A stretch of 64,000 bases of DNA, from NCBI GenBank assembly GCA_963573305.1, contig OY754329.1:135147422-135211421 (forward strand), written 5' to 3'. Both the position numbers and the translations under genes were made by a program. The notes under the pieces were generated by a model. The model made no database searches and had not been told where the DNA came from. It was given only the letters and a program-made list of their open reading frames with translations. Source of the stretch: Pyrrhosoma nymphula (taxonomy: Eukaryota > Arthropoda > Insecta > Odonata > Coenagrionidae). Positions 36,474 through 49,260 of this stretch are shown piece by piece; positions within the stretch are counted from its first letter, which is position 1, and each line of letters opens with the position of its first letter.

Positions 36474-36580
36474 ATGGCTTGGTGTTGTAACCGGCTAACA
36501 CACCTGACCGGCAATTAGGAGATCCGGGTTCGAATCTCGGTCAAGTCAAATGATTTGTTCATGGCGAATTTCATTGTCTT
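36474..36580 (+). repeat. tRNA-derived SINE
   Basis: GGCTTGGTGTTGTAACCGGC gives the D arm. An anticodon-arm-like CCTGACCGGCAATTAGG and the T arm CCGGGTTCGAATCTCGG follow, then TCAAGTCAAATGATTTG and ATGGCGAATTTCATTG. The arms are well kept, but there is no acceptor pairing. Confidence 0.72.
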
Positions 36581-38369
36581 TGGTGAATATATAATGGAGA
36601 TGAATTTACTACCGATTGGTGGCCTTTTAGAGGAGGGCCAGAAGTCACGACACAAAGATTTACGAAACCGGCGGCGTGAGCATCACGCCCGAAAAATATC
36701 AAGGTTCCTCAGCATTAAAGATTGATTTTGACATTTGACCCATTAATCAGAGAATTACGTGTCACATTAAACAAATATCGTAGCGTTACATATGTGCCAC
36801 ATGAGTTCAGTGAATTCTTAAAAGAATCCCTGGACTCATCCGACGAGCCTTTTTTATTTTTATTTAATAATGAATCTTTATAAATTTTAAGCTAATAGAG
36901 CCCAATAATGTGAAAAGGTTGCATTTTTATGCATTCCTAAGAGTAAAAGGCATTTTTTTATATCATCTTCTATTTTACGGGTATTTTAAACCAAAATCTC
37001 TCAACGAGTAAAAAACCTAAGGGTACAATTTTCATTGCAAATGAACCTAAATCTGATTTTTCCCACTTTTTCGCAACCAGGACCACTGTGAACCATCTAC
37101 TCTATTTTTTAATCCATAGAAAATTTGAAGGGAAAAAAGACACATTTTGTGACCTGTTGAAGGAAAGAGGAAAATTATTTACATGAAATGGAATGTAATA
37201 AACTACCCTAGATGAAATGTCACATCAAAGAAATTTGAAAGCATGAAGAGGACTACCGAGAACTGAAAAGAGAATTTGAAAAGAGAGGGGAAAATCTCCT
37301 CTACATTCGGACTGCCAAACATTTGTGATTAGAGAAACTTGAGAAAAATGCATAATTATTTCTTTTTCAGCCACGTTTTGGAGAAAATAACGAGACTGTA
37401 ATTTAGTTAAGATGTTTAAGGTGAAATAAAAACTGTGCAATTTAACCTTCATTCCTGATAATAATAATTGTAGGGGAAAATGACAAGTTATGTTCGACCA
37501 CACGGCTTGTCTTCTGCACAAGAATATAGTAATGTTATGTAGCCTATAATTACTAAAGTTGCCACCAAGAACGACTGCAGTTGAATGGCCAGTAATAGTT
37601 TTACAGTGCCAGGCATTATTTGGTGGAACCACTATATACTAAGGAAGTAAAAAACACTTTTTTCATCGAACATTCCACCCAATTTAATTGAAAACGCATA
37701 ACTGGTTTCACTCATTATGGCACGAGCAAAAAAAAGCTGGAAAATTGCGTCAGGCATCATCTGGAGGGTTTTACATTCGAAAACTGGTTGGTCCCACTTT
37801 GAATTAAATTTTGTGGAATTTTTAGAGTTAACAGTGCATTTTACTTCCTAGGTAATTACCAGTAATTTTGACGAGTATTTTTTCGAATTACCTTATAATT
37901 ATGCTTTTCTATATTTATTTCATAGGCCAGCTTCCTTTCCGATCTACGTCATCACCTTTTAACTGGTTATTTCCTCGATTAAAGAGAATTTTTAACATTC
38001 TCCATAGACGAGGGGCTGCGAAAAAGAAACAAAGTATGACGAAGATAGGGAGGATGGCGTTGAAAACGAAAGTTTTAAGGACCGGTTCCTTGTAGTATGC
38101 CTTGAGATAATAAACTTTATATCACGCCTGACACTAATCTGACAAAAAAACCTTTCAACTTAACAAAATAAATCCAGTAAAACTACATTAAGTCTGCAGA
38201 AATTTTATATTCCAAGCCAGTTCAATCCTTTTTGGCTCGAAAATTACTGTATAACTATACCTCTGAGTCTAAAAAAACATATTGTGTACTGTACTAAGTT
38301 TTTAACTGGAACAGACGGAACAATTTAATTACTTGGATGTTTGACGAAAAAGGGCAGTGTAGCAAAGAA
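36581..38369. other. unassigned AT-rich sequence
   Basis: No gene recognised. The minus-strand 135-codon frame at 37225-37632 shows no domain and no exon-like borders. Confidence 0.45.
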
Positions 38370-38625
38370 ACTGAAAGGAGAATTGTTCCAACGGAAAAAG
38401 ATTCAAGTAAGTAAAAGGATGGAGCTGAAGACGGGGACCTTGTGTAACAATGTAAAGAAAAGACTAACAGTGTAGTGCTGAATGGTGCAGAAACATGGAC
38501 TCTGAGGAAAGAGGATAATAACGTGCTGCAGGCGTTTGAGGTGTGAGTGTGGAGAATAAAGACAGTGAGGTAGACGGAAAGGGGGACGAACGAAGAGTCA
38601 CCTTAGAGCGACCTTGCCCGGGAGA
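38370..38625 (+). pseudogene. LINE ORF2 C-terminal fragment
   Basis: Plus-strand blocks read MELKTGTLCNNVKKRL, SVVLNGAETWTLRKEDNN, LQAFEV.VWR and GTNEES. They match the order of the region after the RT domain in arthropod LINEs (typically ...L.YG.ETWTLRKED...AFEMW.WRRM...TNEEVL). Frames shift twice. It resembles the C-terminus of the LINE at 41.9-43.5 kb. Confidence 0.75.
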
Positions 38626-38684
38626 ATATTTTCCCTTAAGACATCCTTTCATGGCCCCATAGTGAAGTTTGGGATTTCTCTATA

Positions 38685-38765
38685 AATTTCCCGCCTTTAC
38701 CGGGTTACGAACTCGGGTCCCTTTGAAATGGGCCACCATCCATCATGCTAACACGCTGCAGTCAT
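38685..38765 (-). repeat. tRNA-derived SINE head
   Basis: On the minus strand, GTGTTAGCATGATGGATGG and GGGACCCGAGTTCGTAACCC are spaced as A and B boxes. GGTAAAGGCGGGAAATTTAT follows. Confidence 0.55.
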
Positions 38766-38849
38766 TTTCTCAGAAGTATTTAGAAGATTACTTCTTCGCT
38801 TTACTGCTTCAATCCCCTCAACTTTGAATCTTGGGTTAAGCGCCTCTGG

Positions 38850-39175
38850 AGGCTCGATTCGCTGCCGAGTATGCTTGCCTCACCGCGTCGCAAAGCGCAC
38901 AACCTCATTCCCTCCACAACACCATCCCCGCCCTCTTCCGTGGGGACAGGGGGATGCTGTGGATTAGAGTGGCATGTCGAGAGGTCGGCTTCCGTATCGC
39001 ATTTCCGCCGGCGCGCGGCGGGTCATGCGGAAGGAGAAATGCGCAAAACTCGAGCGCCCCAAGGCACTGCAATGTGTCCCGATACATGGGCGAACTCTCT
39101 GAGGGCGAGGAACGCCTAGCCAAATGCTCTCGACAGCTTGAGTTAACCTGAGCGCAATCACTACAACTCAACAGG
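38850..39175. other. CpG-rich island-like stretch
   Basis: An unusually high density of CG dinucleotides (for example CCGCCGGCGCGCGGCGGG near 39006) occurs in otherwise AT-rich sequence. Open frames exist on both strands but none shows a recognised domain. It could be a promoter or 5' exon, or a GC-rich repeat. Confidence 0.4.
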
Positions 39176-41809
39176 ACCGAGGCTAACCAATAGCAAGTTA
39201 CGCCGGATAAACAATCTGGGACAAAAAGTCAAACGATGGAACAAAAGAAAACTATTCTCAGGACGATGAATAAAGACTAAATTTAGAAGAATCGCCACCA
39301 TTCCCACTAAAGTATGGATTCCGGTTGAAATGATTCTTCAGGAATTTCAAATTTATCACGATTTTAAGTCCTACTTGCCGACAATTTTTTATGCGTAATG
39401 GGAAAAGCCAACTATAAACCTAAACTTAAAACGTTTTGCGGAATACCTTCCAGTTAATATTTATAAACCGACGCTTCCCAACCAATGCTAGAGGCTTCCA
39501 GGGTAATCAGTATCCACCCCAACAATTTAAAGAAGCTTCTCAAATTTAAGATGAAACGCATGGTTTTAAACATTCACGAGTAAAACATCCAATTAAAGGA
39601 GGAAGTCACGACCTAATGCTTATAAAATTGGGAATCCTGAGGACTGAATAAGTATTCAAATAGGATACGATAAGCTACATATTTCCCAGATTCTGATTAT
39701 ATCCCACTTACACAACGTTTGCAAAGCTAACGTACCGATAGAGGAGTTTAAACTTCATCCTATTTGAATTGAATATTAAATCATGTCAAAAGGGATTACG
39801 GAGGTGCTCTTAGCCAGTATTCAATCAATAAAATCAATGTATTTCGTAATATAGGAGCGCATTTCTTTGAAACAGGAGCGTGATCATGCGATGGTTTAAA
39901 TCATCGGCATGTGACTTCCTTCTGTGAATTCACCCTCTTTGCAAAGTCCTAACTTTAGTTACCTGCCATATTATCTTAATTTTCACGAGAAAACACGAAC
40001 TTCTTTGAACAAGATACGCAGGGGAAAATATAATTAGCCCTTTCTGGATCAAAATTTTCATTAACGAGGAAGATCTTTTTCTTCCTTATAATTAAATAAT
40101 GAAGGCTACCAAAATAGCAATAAAACCGTTTCAAGTCTTTTTGTTCTCGAAGTTTGTTTATAATTTTCAATGTATCGAATTCGGCACAATTAATTAATAA
40201 ATTCGCTCAGATGTTGGAACATCTGACATTAAAGGGTTACGAAAATATAAGTTTATGCAATTGGAATCGATGAAGAATTGCAATATTTCAAAAACACATG
40301 ACATAATCGAGTCCATAGCTCGTATCATTGGAATCTCATGAATAAATACAAACACAATTAACAATGCTTGTTGAGTATGCATACTATATTTCATGAGGAT
40401 TCCTGCGACATGTACGTATGCTGTAAACAATGAGAGCATCACTGAGCGTGTATGTGTTAAGAACGGGGATTGATGATTATTTTGGAAGGAAAAACATGCA
40501 ATGGATGTTTACGGAAAAAATTTAAAGGAGAAATATCTCAGAAAAACCCGAGCTATGTCAACTGGACAAAACAAGAATTTTAGCCGAGCGACATGTGGAG
40601 AAATTTCACGAAGAAATATAAAGGAGAATTAATGGAGAATAATGATGGTGCAAGCGAAACTAGTGGCCACTGTCAGGAAGATACATATGAATCTGCTGAA
40701 ATTGAGCATTATTTAAAACCTTAAAGCAAAATGAAGAATTCGCGCTAATTAAGTAAGGTGGATCCCATGAAGCTAAGCTGCAGGTATAGTTCTACTATTT
40801 ATTATCTAAATGGCATGTAACTTGCCATTATGCACTGATAAAATAGAAGAGCTGAATGATGAAAACGCTGAGAAACTAATGCATAGGACCATAAATTACA
40901 GGAGCTACTACTGCGTACAGCGTCACGAATAACATGCACGTAATGAATATAAATGTAAAAATTTTAAAATAAAAATTCCACAAGCTACAAATTTATGTAA
41001 CGGACAGTCGGAGGTAAAAAATTTTTTGTTACATTGCTATCAAGTCATCTGAGTCGAGGTCACAATAAAGATTGGGCCTTTTATGTCTTAAGGTAGTTTC
41101 ACCGAGATAGTTCCCTAGTCATAATGGAGACTATATTCAAATTTTATTTTTTTATTTCAGCGTCTGTAAGAAGTATGAAATAAGTATTGTAATATTAATG
41201 GCGCAAAGATATATTTATACATGACCAAAATTATCAGTAATTAAATAAATAAAGCTACATAAGTCTCTAACTTGACTCATTTTTTTCATGACATAGCTTA
41301 TATTTTTAGGCATATTGCTTGAAAAGTAGTTTTGCAAGGGGTTGATATTTTGATATAATTGGTAAGATGACAGTTTTTTTCTTTAAAATGAGGCCAAATT
41401 CATAAAATTCAAGTTGAAGTGATTTTTCGCTGAAACTGCCTTTAAAAACTAACTATACATACTTAAAATATACCTATTACATATTGGGGCAATATGAATA
41501 TTAATACGCCGTGAATTAAATTAATACGCTTCATTGACGGCAGGTGGGCTAACACCCTGCATTCCTAGACACATTAATTAGCAAGTCTTCCGCTAAATTA
41601 CGACAAAATAATATGTCACGAAACATTATAAATGAGAGATTAACCAGAGAGAAATTTCAAACTTATAACTTACTGCTGGACGTAGATATCGGCTGCGAGA
41701 ATTATTTTCTGTTGTCAATTTCCGGATTCAGATCGTAATATAGCTATCATGAAATTTCATAATATTTACTTATAAGGTACCGCCTTTCACGGACAAATTG
41801 TAATTCTAC
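39176..41809. other. unassigned AT-rich sequence
   Basis: Nothing recognised. Confidence 0.5.
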
Positions 41810-41811
41810 AC

Positions 41812-41837
41812 CTGATGATGGCTTGGTAAGCCGAACG
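41812..41837 (+). ncRNA. hammerhead-like core, PLE-derived
   Basis: CTGATGA, T, a perfect GGCTT/AAGCC stem with GGT loop, then GAAC. One A of the expected GAAAC is missing, so this copy is probably inactive. It lies about 100 bases before a LINE relic; no inverted partner arm was found. Confidence 0.45.
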
Positions 41838-41919
41838 TAACGCCGTGGCAACACGTGTTGCGTAATTTTTACTATTTTTTAAATACAAACTGTAGAAAAG
41901 TGCTACTTTATGAACTAGA

Positions 41920-43460
41920 TTTTAGATTCAAAAGGCTTTACATAAGTACGAGGCTGGAAAGGTGGAACGTGGAAGCATTAAAAATGATGAAAAGGAAGGA
42001 ATACCAGAATAACAGGAGCCAGAGGAAAGGAACATAGGTGAAACAAATGGGAAAGATCTAATAAAAATGGGAGATTGTAAAAACACGCAGAGTAAGAGCG
42101 GCCGAGAAAACAATAGGATCAATAGAAACAATACGGATAAAGAATCGATAGGTAACAGAAGAGATAATTAAGAAAATATAAGAGAGACTGATGTGAAAAA
42201 ACATCAACACCGACCTAGGAAAGAGGAAGTATAAGGAATTAAATAATAAACGCCGGTTAAAACTAATCAGTTGAAGAAAAACTGGTGGAAAGGACGATGC
42301 CAGGTATTTGAAAACCTACAGAATGAGAGGAAAGTGGGTGCGCTATACGCTTAAGTGAAAATGTAATTTGGCGGGAAGGGAGAGTAAATGATATCGAAGG
42401 TTAAGGAAAAAACAGGGAAGATATTAATCGAACAGAAAAATATCCCGAAATGGTGGAGAGAAGCGAGTAAGAGCTATATGACTGCGGTAATAGACGAGTG
42501 GACCTAGATTTAGAGAATGAGAGAACAACAGAAATATTTAGTAGACCGGGGGACTGAAAATACTCGACGGCAAAATGGAGAAGGCACTACGAAAAGGAGA
42601 AAGCAAGAACATCAGTGGGAGTAGATGACATATCTTCGAATTTACTGAAGAATTTTGGTAGTGAATGAAGAAGACCTTTTTTAGATCTTATTCGTAGTAT
42701 CTACAAGAAAAGAGTTTGGCCAGGGGACTCAGTAAAAACAGCCGCAATATTTACCTATCCCGAAGAAGTCCCGAACAACCAGTTTAATTTCACACGCGGC
42801 TAAAGATCTACTTCTAATAAAGGATGGAGAGTAGAGAAAATTACTACCTAGGCGATGACCAGTATAAGTTCAAGAAGGGGAGGACAACATGGATTTCGAT
42901 TGCGGTGATAAGAACACTTATAGAAAGAAACAGGGTCTAATGAGGATGTTTTTCCTTTCTTCCATCATTTTAAGAGGTTTTTGAAAGCGTAAATTGGAAA
43001 AAAACTAATGCAGATACTGGGTAAAATCGGTAGACTTTTGCGAGATAGGATACTCATCCAAAACTTGGGCATGGGCAAGAGGGCACAAGTGAGGGTGGCT
43101 GAAGGAGAATCAGGGTGAACAGTTATATGCCGTGGGTTTCATCAAGAGTGCCCGTTGTGCCCTCTTTAACATTTATGCTGCGGAAATGGTAATAGAGTCA
43201 TTGAAAGAGCTAGATGTGGGAATCAAAGGGGACTCTGTGAAAGGACGGCTGAAGGCTTTTGAGATCTGGGTGTGGAGGAGGATGTAAAAGGTGCGGTGGA
43301 CGGAAAGGAGTTCAAACGGGGAAGTCCTTGGTATGGTTGGTGAGGTGAAGAAGGGCGGAAAGGGAGGAAAGAGAATAGATTTTATTGACGGGGAAAAGAA
43401 GAGTACGACGTATGCTGAGATGAAGAATGAAATGCAATAGGTAGATAGGGCATGCACCTT
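41920..43460 (+). pseudogene. LINE relic A, internally deleted
   Basis: Plus-strand blocks run in order. RWNVEALKMMKRKEYQ comes before the RT domain. TSVGVDDISSNLLKNFG follows near 42610. AAIFTYPEE and an RT relic with FDCGDKN and LFNIYAAEMVIESLKEL come next. LKAFEIWVWRRM then follows directly, and finally a 3' end with TTYAEMKNEMQ. The segment that should hold the YADD catalytic motif, between the last two blocks, is missing, so this is an internal deletion plus many frameshifts. Non-LTR retrotransposons copy themselves by target-primed reverse transcription. The clade is not certain from these blocks. A minus-strand copy of its 3' end is at 22.5 kb. Confidence 0.82.
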
Positions 43461-44359
43461 TAAGAATCCGGAGGATTTTCATTCACATCTATTTAAATCT
43501 ACCTTGAACGGTAGATTACCTAATAATAGTAAGAATTCCCTTCTTAAATTTAACTCTCAAATTATTAACCATACATCCCGCGACCTCAACATCAGTTGGC
43601 GAGAACCTTACTTCGCCGTCACTGAGGCCAGAAAATAATTAATCAACTAGGCGAGAGACGAAAAAATAAGGATATTCATGATAAGGATAATGACCGCAGG
43701 AGACCAGAGACGGAAGGGGAAACGGGCAGCACCTCGATGGTTCGTGAAGGGACCAAGTCTCCACACAAACCCATCACCAGTTGACGTCTACGGGACAGAT
43801 AACAACATTGATAACGTACCACGGAGCAAGGGAAGGAGGGGAGTGGGAATGGTCTCCTCAATAGATACCTGGGAGAATAACTTAATAACAGCCAATGCCT
43901 TATTTATCCCTAATAATGCGGCCTGCAACGGACGCGAAAACTACAAAGAAAACTTCACAAGCAGCGGGCTCTGGAATTCACAACAGGAGGCATATGATGA
44001 CACAAGACGTCACTGGGCAATATAATCATCAAGAAATTCGGTTGGCAATATAAAACCTGAAGCTGTTTTTTCCGCCCATAAGTTAAGGATCCCGAAATAA
44101 TGTGTGCTTAATTTCGCCCGCACCCCAATATTGCATTTTTCTTACTTGTATCTAGTCGTTTTCAACTATGAATAATTCGTAATATATAAATTGGAAGTAA
44201 TGAATGTTATAAATGTCAATTCATCATTTTCCGGATGGCAGCTATTTCTATTGAAAAAGGATTAGCTTATGGACTGTGTTTTTTAACTTAAGCGTTGAAT
44301 TCTTTAGTTTTTGAACTTCTTAGCCGTATGGTAGAAAAAATTAAAGGCCATGATTAATG
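43461..44359. other. unassigned sequence between LINE relics
   Basis: A 115-codon plus-strand frame (43678-44022) shows no recognised domain. It may be leftover LINE or unrelated sequence. Confidence 0.4.
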
Positions 44360-46225
44360 TAATGATGGAGTGAAAAATGCGGTGAGTGGAAAAAGAGGCG
44401 TATAAGAGATTGATTGTTGCCAATTTCGAGGAAGAGCGGAAGAAGGAATGTGATGAATACAGAGTGAAAAAAGAATATAGTCACAATCGTTGTGAAATAG
44501 AGCAAGGAAAGAATGCGTGTGGATGAGGCTAATAAAATAAAGAATGATTTGGAAGGCAGTGAAAACTATTTTGGAAATGGGTAAAAAGGGAAAAGCCAGG
44601 AGATACCGGAGAGTGAATGCAATAAAAGACAAAAGTAGAGAGTTTCAGTGGAGTGAATGCGATGTCATGTACTGGTGGAGGAAGTATTTTGAAGGATTGT
44701 TTACAATGGTGACGAACACGATAGAGGTATGCCTAACGAATTAGTATGGAAGAATGTCATTAGGGGAGTAAGGATAAGTGAGGATGAGGTCGTAACAGTA
44801 GTGAAAATATTGAAAAATCAGAGGGCAGCAGGCGCAGATGAGATATCCAGTAAAATGTTGAAGTGTGGATGTAAGTTACCGATTCGTCACATATAGGCAT
44901 TTTATTTTTTATGCTTAAAAATAGCTGCTGTTCCAATGGATTGGATAAGTGCGAAAATAGGTCAATTTAACAAAGGAAATGGTGGGAAGAACGAATGTAA
45001 AAATCACAGAGCTATTAGTTCATTGAGTATTCCGGCAAAAGCGATCCGCAAAATATTGATCGAAAGGGGGAGTAAGATAGCGGTTGACAGAATTTCGGGT
45101 GTGTAGTGCGGGTTTATGCCTGTGAGGTGATCTACTGATCAGCTGTTTACACTTTGGCAAGAGTTAAAAATTTGAGAGCGTCCGAAAAACATTATATTGC
45201 GCATTTATGGATTTAAAGATGAAATATGGTAGGGTAAAGCTGAAATGAATAGTGGAAAGTATTGAAGGACCGTGGTGTGAATAATCAGTTATTGAATGTT
45301 ATAAAGGTGCTGTACGATGACAGCAAAGCAAGTGTGAAAGTGAATGGGATCTTGAAAGACAAGTTTGAAATAAAAGAGGGCATAAAGCAAGGATGCGTAA
45401 GGTCAACGTTGTTGTTCAATATTTATAAGATCAATGTGTGAGAGGTGCATTTAGAGGTAAAGTCGATTTAATGGTTTGAGTACAATGTGTGACTATTATT
45501 GTACGCAGACGATACTGTGCTGCTGTCTAAGATCCCACAGGGATTACAGGGGCTTCCTCATAACTCCTATGAGGCAACCCAGAGAATGGAATTGTGGGTA
45601 AATGCGTCAAATACCAAAATAGAGGTTCATTAAAGAGAGATTGGGATGAATGATTGTATGATGAGAGTACATGATAAAATAATTGAATAAGTGGACGATT
45701 TTGTGTCATTTTGCCGTATGTCTCCCAAATATGGAAGAGAGATGAGGAGATAAAGAGGCGTGTGAACGTCGATAAGAAACTTGTAGGTAGTAAATGGAAC
45801 ATATCAAGGAATTAGTGTTTGTCTAACGAAACTAAAATCGCAGTATACAAATGTTCTTCTCCCGGCTTTATTTTATGGCAGTGAAACCTAGGTAAGTCAG
45901 GTTGAGTATAAGTTTAAACTAAATGTAATGGGAATGGGGTACCTGAGAACCGTTTGCGGTAAAATTGGGAAAGACAGGGTTCGAAAGAATGCGGATTGGA
46001 TGTTCCCGCGATGGGCATATATGAAAGAAGCGTCTTTCATTGGTGTTTCCATGTTTACAGAATATATGGGGGTCAAATAGGGAAAGGGATAGTGAAGTGA
46101 AAGGTGAGAGAGAAAGGGTTACTTAGAGAAAGTCATGGTTGGATGCTATGAAAGAGACTCTTAAGAAGAGGAATATTATAAAGCTAAAGGATAGCATATC
46201 ATGTATGAAATAGTCCATGAATATA
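44360..46225 (+). pseudogene. LINE relic B with YADD motif
   Basis: Blocks in order on the plus strand: EFQWSECDVMYWWRKYFEGL near 44640, RAAGADEISSKMLKCG near 44830, NHRAISSLSIPAKAI, STDQLFTLWQE, then KEGIKQGC and LLFNIYKI near 45380. The RT catalytic LLYADDTVLLS follows at about 45494, then MGYLRTVCGKIGKDR and HVYR...VKGKSWLDAMKETL-like text to about 46190. The YADD motif identifies reverse transcriptase. Stops and shifts between blocks show an inactive copy. The block set differs from relic A, so it is a second LINE family in the same orientation. Confidence 0.87.
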
Positions 46226-47560
46226 ATATGAGTGAAAGAGATATGCAAGGAAAGAACAGCGAACATCTTGGAGACAATTATTAAAAATTAAAAACGTTTC
46301 CTTGGCATGACAGCAATAATTAAGCTCTTTGCCTGCGTCAACCCCGAGAGAAAAAATTGTGATGGGTATGTATGTGTGTGAAAAGAGGTTCGGTGGAAGA
46401 GGAGACTCAAAGGTTCTCAATCTGGCCCAAGTAAATAAAGTCCTCTATCGATCTAACCATCACCACCCTTTAGGATAATTTACATTCAAGACCCATTTTT
46501 TCAAACGCTCCATTCCCAACTCGAACAGCCCAAATTAAGCCAAAAACCACGCTCACAGCGGCACCGATATTCTACTGGTTGCGTGACCGAAATGTATGAA
46601 CATCTAAGCCCTCGAATGCCTCACTAGGGTTCGGAACATAATATTAATTTGACGGAAAAAAAAAGAGTACGGGGGCGAGACTTTCATGTTCGCCCTACCG
46701 ACCGCACACAACGGCAGGCAGGCGGCGATGAGGAAATAAAATTACAAAAAGAACAGTTGAAGCTCCGTCCGCGAAATTACTTTCGAACAAATTACGTTAA
46801 TGAAGCGAGTGAAGATAGGGACCGGCGGGGCCGTTTGCTCGGAGTGGATTAAGCTTCAGAGCCGATTCGGCGATTCGAAAAACGCTACGGGGACCAGGAG
46901 AGGTGAATAGAAAGGAGGAGAACGAGTGATAAAGAGGTGAGGACGAAAATGGAGATATAAAAAGGTAGAAAAAGATGGCGGAGATTAAAAGCTCCGCTTT
47001 CAATACCCATCGAGCAATTAAATTCTGCCTGGAATATACTTTTAAACCGTCGATAAAAGAATAACTCATGAGGAAAAATAAGAAAAATGCCTTTTATCAT
47101 CAGGGTTCTATAAATTTCATCCACGAAAGAGAATGAGAATTAATAAAAATTAAAATTTCACGAACTGCCGCCTGATGAAATGGCGGAGAAAATAATAAAA
47201 GAGTGAAATACCGGGTGAAAGTTACATTATGATATTAAATCTGGTTAAACAATAGTGAATAGCTATTCAACCCTAGCAACCAATCCCTTAAATCAACTTC
47301 CCCTCTAAAGTGAGTCTCAGTATTTGCTAACATTTGAGTGCTATTTGCATACATGAGAGTGCAAGCTGAGAAAAGTTGTTTTAATTTAACTCTTTGGTTA
47401 GGCAATGCAAATTGAGCCAAACTACTTTCCCATTCCAAAAGTTTTACTATTAAATATGAATGTAATTTTTTGTCAAATAATGTATCAATTAATTCAAATT
47501 TACGCGAAAAGATATTTTTATTGCCATTACATAATGAGTTTTCTTATCTCTGAAAGTGTC
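46226..47560. other. unassigned sequence with GC-richer patch
   Basis: No gene recognised. 46620-46990 is richer in GC and purines than its flanks. Open frames on both strands overlap and lack motifs. Confidence 0.45.
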
Positions 47561-47632
47561 TTAAGGTTAGTATAAGGTTAGTAATTAGTATAGTAGTAGT
47601 TAGTATAAGGTTAGTAGGTCTTAAGGTTAGTA
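47561..47632 (+). repeat. short TTAGG-like tandem tract
   Basis: AAGGTTAGTATAAGGTTAGT and related units repeat four times. AGGTTAG is a permutation of the insect telomere repeat TTAGG, but the units are irregular (11 bases). The tract lies just beyond the 3' end of the PLE. Confidence 0.6.
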
Positions 47633-47664
47633 TTCAATTTGTAAGTTCTCCACGCCATTTATTT

Positions 47665-49260
47665 TTCTCCACCGGTTTCAATGTGTACAACGCGTCATTA
47701 TCAAGAGGCAATTTAAACAAGTAGCAGGCAAATCTCTTATATATACACATAAACAGGAGGAGAAGGTGGGGGTTGGTGGTAATGTGAAGGAAGAGAGGAG
47801 AAGTAACACGGGCGATTAAGAACTCTGGAAGGGACCAAAGTCAGGGTCTTAGGGAAGTGATTGAGGATGGGGAGGAACTAGCGTAGAAAGAAATGGGGAG
47901 TGATTTACCAGGACAACCTCATTCACCAATTTGTTCCCACATAATTTAGAAAATGCTCCTTTTTCAAAACTTTTTCTATAAAATCTAATTTGGTCCCTTA
48001 TTCACACGTCTGAAGCAAATCAACTTTAAAATCAGATCAATGGTTACTCTCAATCAAGTGTTTGGCAAACATTTATTTGTTATCGACATGAAGCAGTGAT
48101 TTCCTATGCCGTGTAAGTCTCACATACTTTAAAATCAGATCAATGGTTACTCTCAATCAAGTGTTTGGCAAACATTTATTTGTTATCGACATGAAGCAGT
48201 GATTTCCTATGCCGTGTAAGTCTCACATAAATTTTCTACCAGTTTGTCCAATATAGCAACAATTACAACCATGTTTTGTTTATTTCAACAAATGAATAAA
48301 TCTTTTGGTCATTATCATTAAAACAATCTTTGGAATTAAATAAAAATTTTACCAAAAGTCACAGGGTTATAAAAACAATTTTATATTCTCCTTGGGAAAA
48401 CGTCTACCAAGTACATCTGACAGATGATGGAGAAAGGGTACTTTGGCCCATTTGGCATTTGAGCGGGAGATAGGTTGGTGGATGGCATAATGGCTTTTAT
48501 TCTAATTCGTCGAGCAAGTATTTCAATTAGTGCTTCTTCGTAGCCGTTGCTGAACGCTATGAGTTTAATAATGCTCAGATCCTCGTCAAAATCTTCTTGA
48601 AGATAGAGGTTGAACGATAAATCATCACGTGGAATGCCGCCAACTTATGCAAATTGCGGTGACTTGATTCATTTGGTATAACCACGTCAGTAAAACTATT
48701 TTTCCGGAAGATAGAGAGACAACGGCTATTGTCTTTTATGGCTATGTTTATATCTAAAACGTTCAAGGTTTTAACACAGACTTCCACCGCAAAGAAATTG
48801 ACGGATGTGATGCGTTTAAAACTACTATGAATTGGTCCAGCACTCTTAGGCTTCCAGTCCAAAGGCAAATCACGTCAACGTTGCGAAAATGATAAAATAC
48901 ATTTTTGATAAGGGGATGGCTAAAACTGAAAGGTTTTTTCTCCAAGATGACCATAAAAACATCACCTAGAATTATAGATAGAGGCCAAGTTTTGAATATT
49001 GATAACCCAAGTTTTTGGGCGTAAAAGGTGTCGATGAAATATAAATAATTTTTGGGCAGTGCAGAGGCTCAAGAGGCTGTCAAAGTGTTTTGAGATGGCA
49101 TCGCTGCAACCGGAATTTTCCAAATTTTTAAAAGCAAGAGAAACTGCCTCTCTCGCCGGAACCGAGGGAAACAGATTTTTAGAATTGAAAGAAACTAGCA
49201 ATTAACAAAGTGTAACATCATCTTAATGCATTCTTGAGATGAGCCATCTATCACAGGAAT
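47665..49260 (-). pseudogene. Penelope-like element (RT plus GIY-YIG) relic
   Basis: Minus-strand blocks in order: LVSFNSKNLFPSVPAREAV (49197-49140), FIFHRHLLRPK, then HPLIKNVFYHF and DVICLWTGSLRVLDQF near 48890. NVLDINIAIKDN, VVIPNESSHRNLHKLAAFH and, near 48250, CYIGQTGRKF complete the set. The first blocks are PLE reverse transcriptase; the last is the core of a GIY-YIG endonuclease, the pairing that defines EN-positive PLEs. The copy has frameshifts and a 103-bp tandem duplication inside the endonuclease part. Near its 3' end (47704-47675) a decayed hammerhead-like motif remains, TTGATAA...GAAACCGG, linking these motifs to PLEs. Strong RT sequence 5' of 49260 was not found. Confidence 0.87.
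48023..48228. repeat. exact 103-bp tandem duplication
   Basis: 48023-48125 and 48126-48228 are identical base for base. It lies within the endonuclease end of the PLE relic. Identity in otherwise decayed sequence means a recent duplication or an assembly error. Confidence 0.95.

Noticed and set aside
36474..36580. Functional tRNA gene (Ala-like anticodon loop)
   Set aside because: No acceptor stem, position 33 is C rather than T, and a SINE-like body follows.
47561..47632. True telomere or subtelomere
   Set aside because: Only four irregular units; not a TTAGG array.
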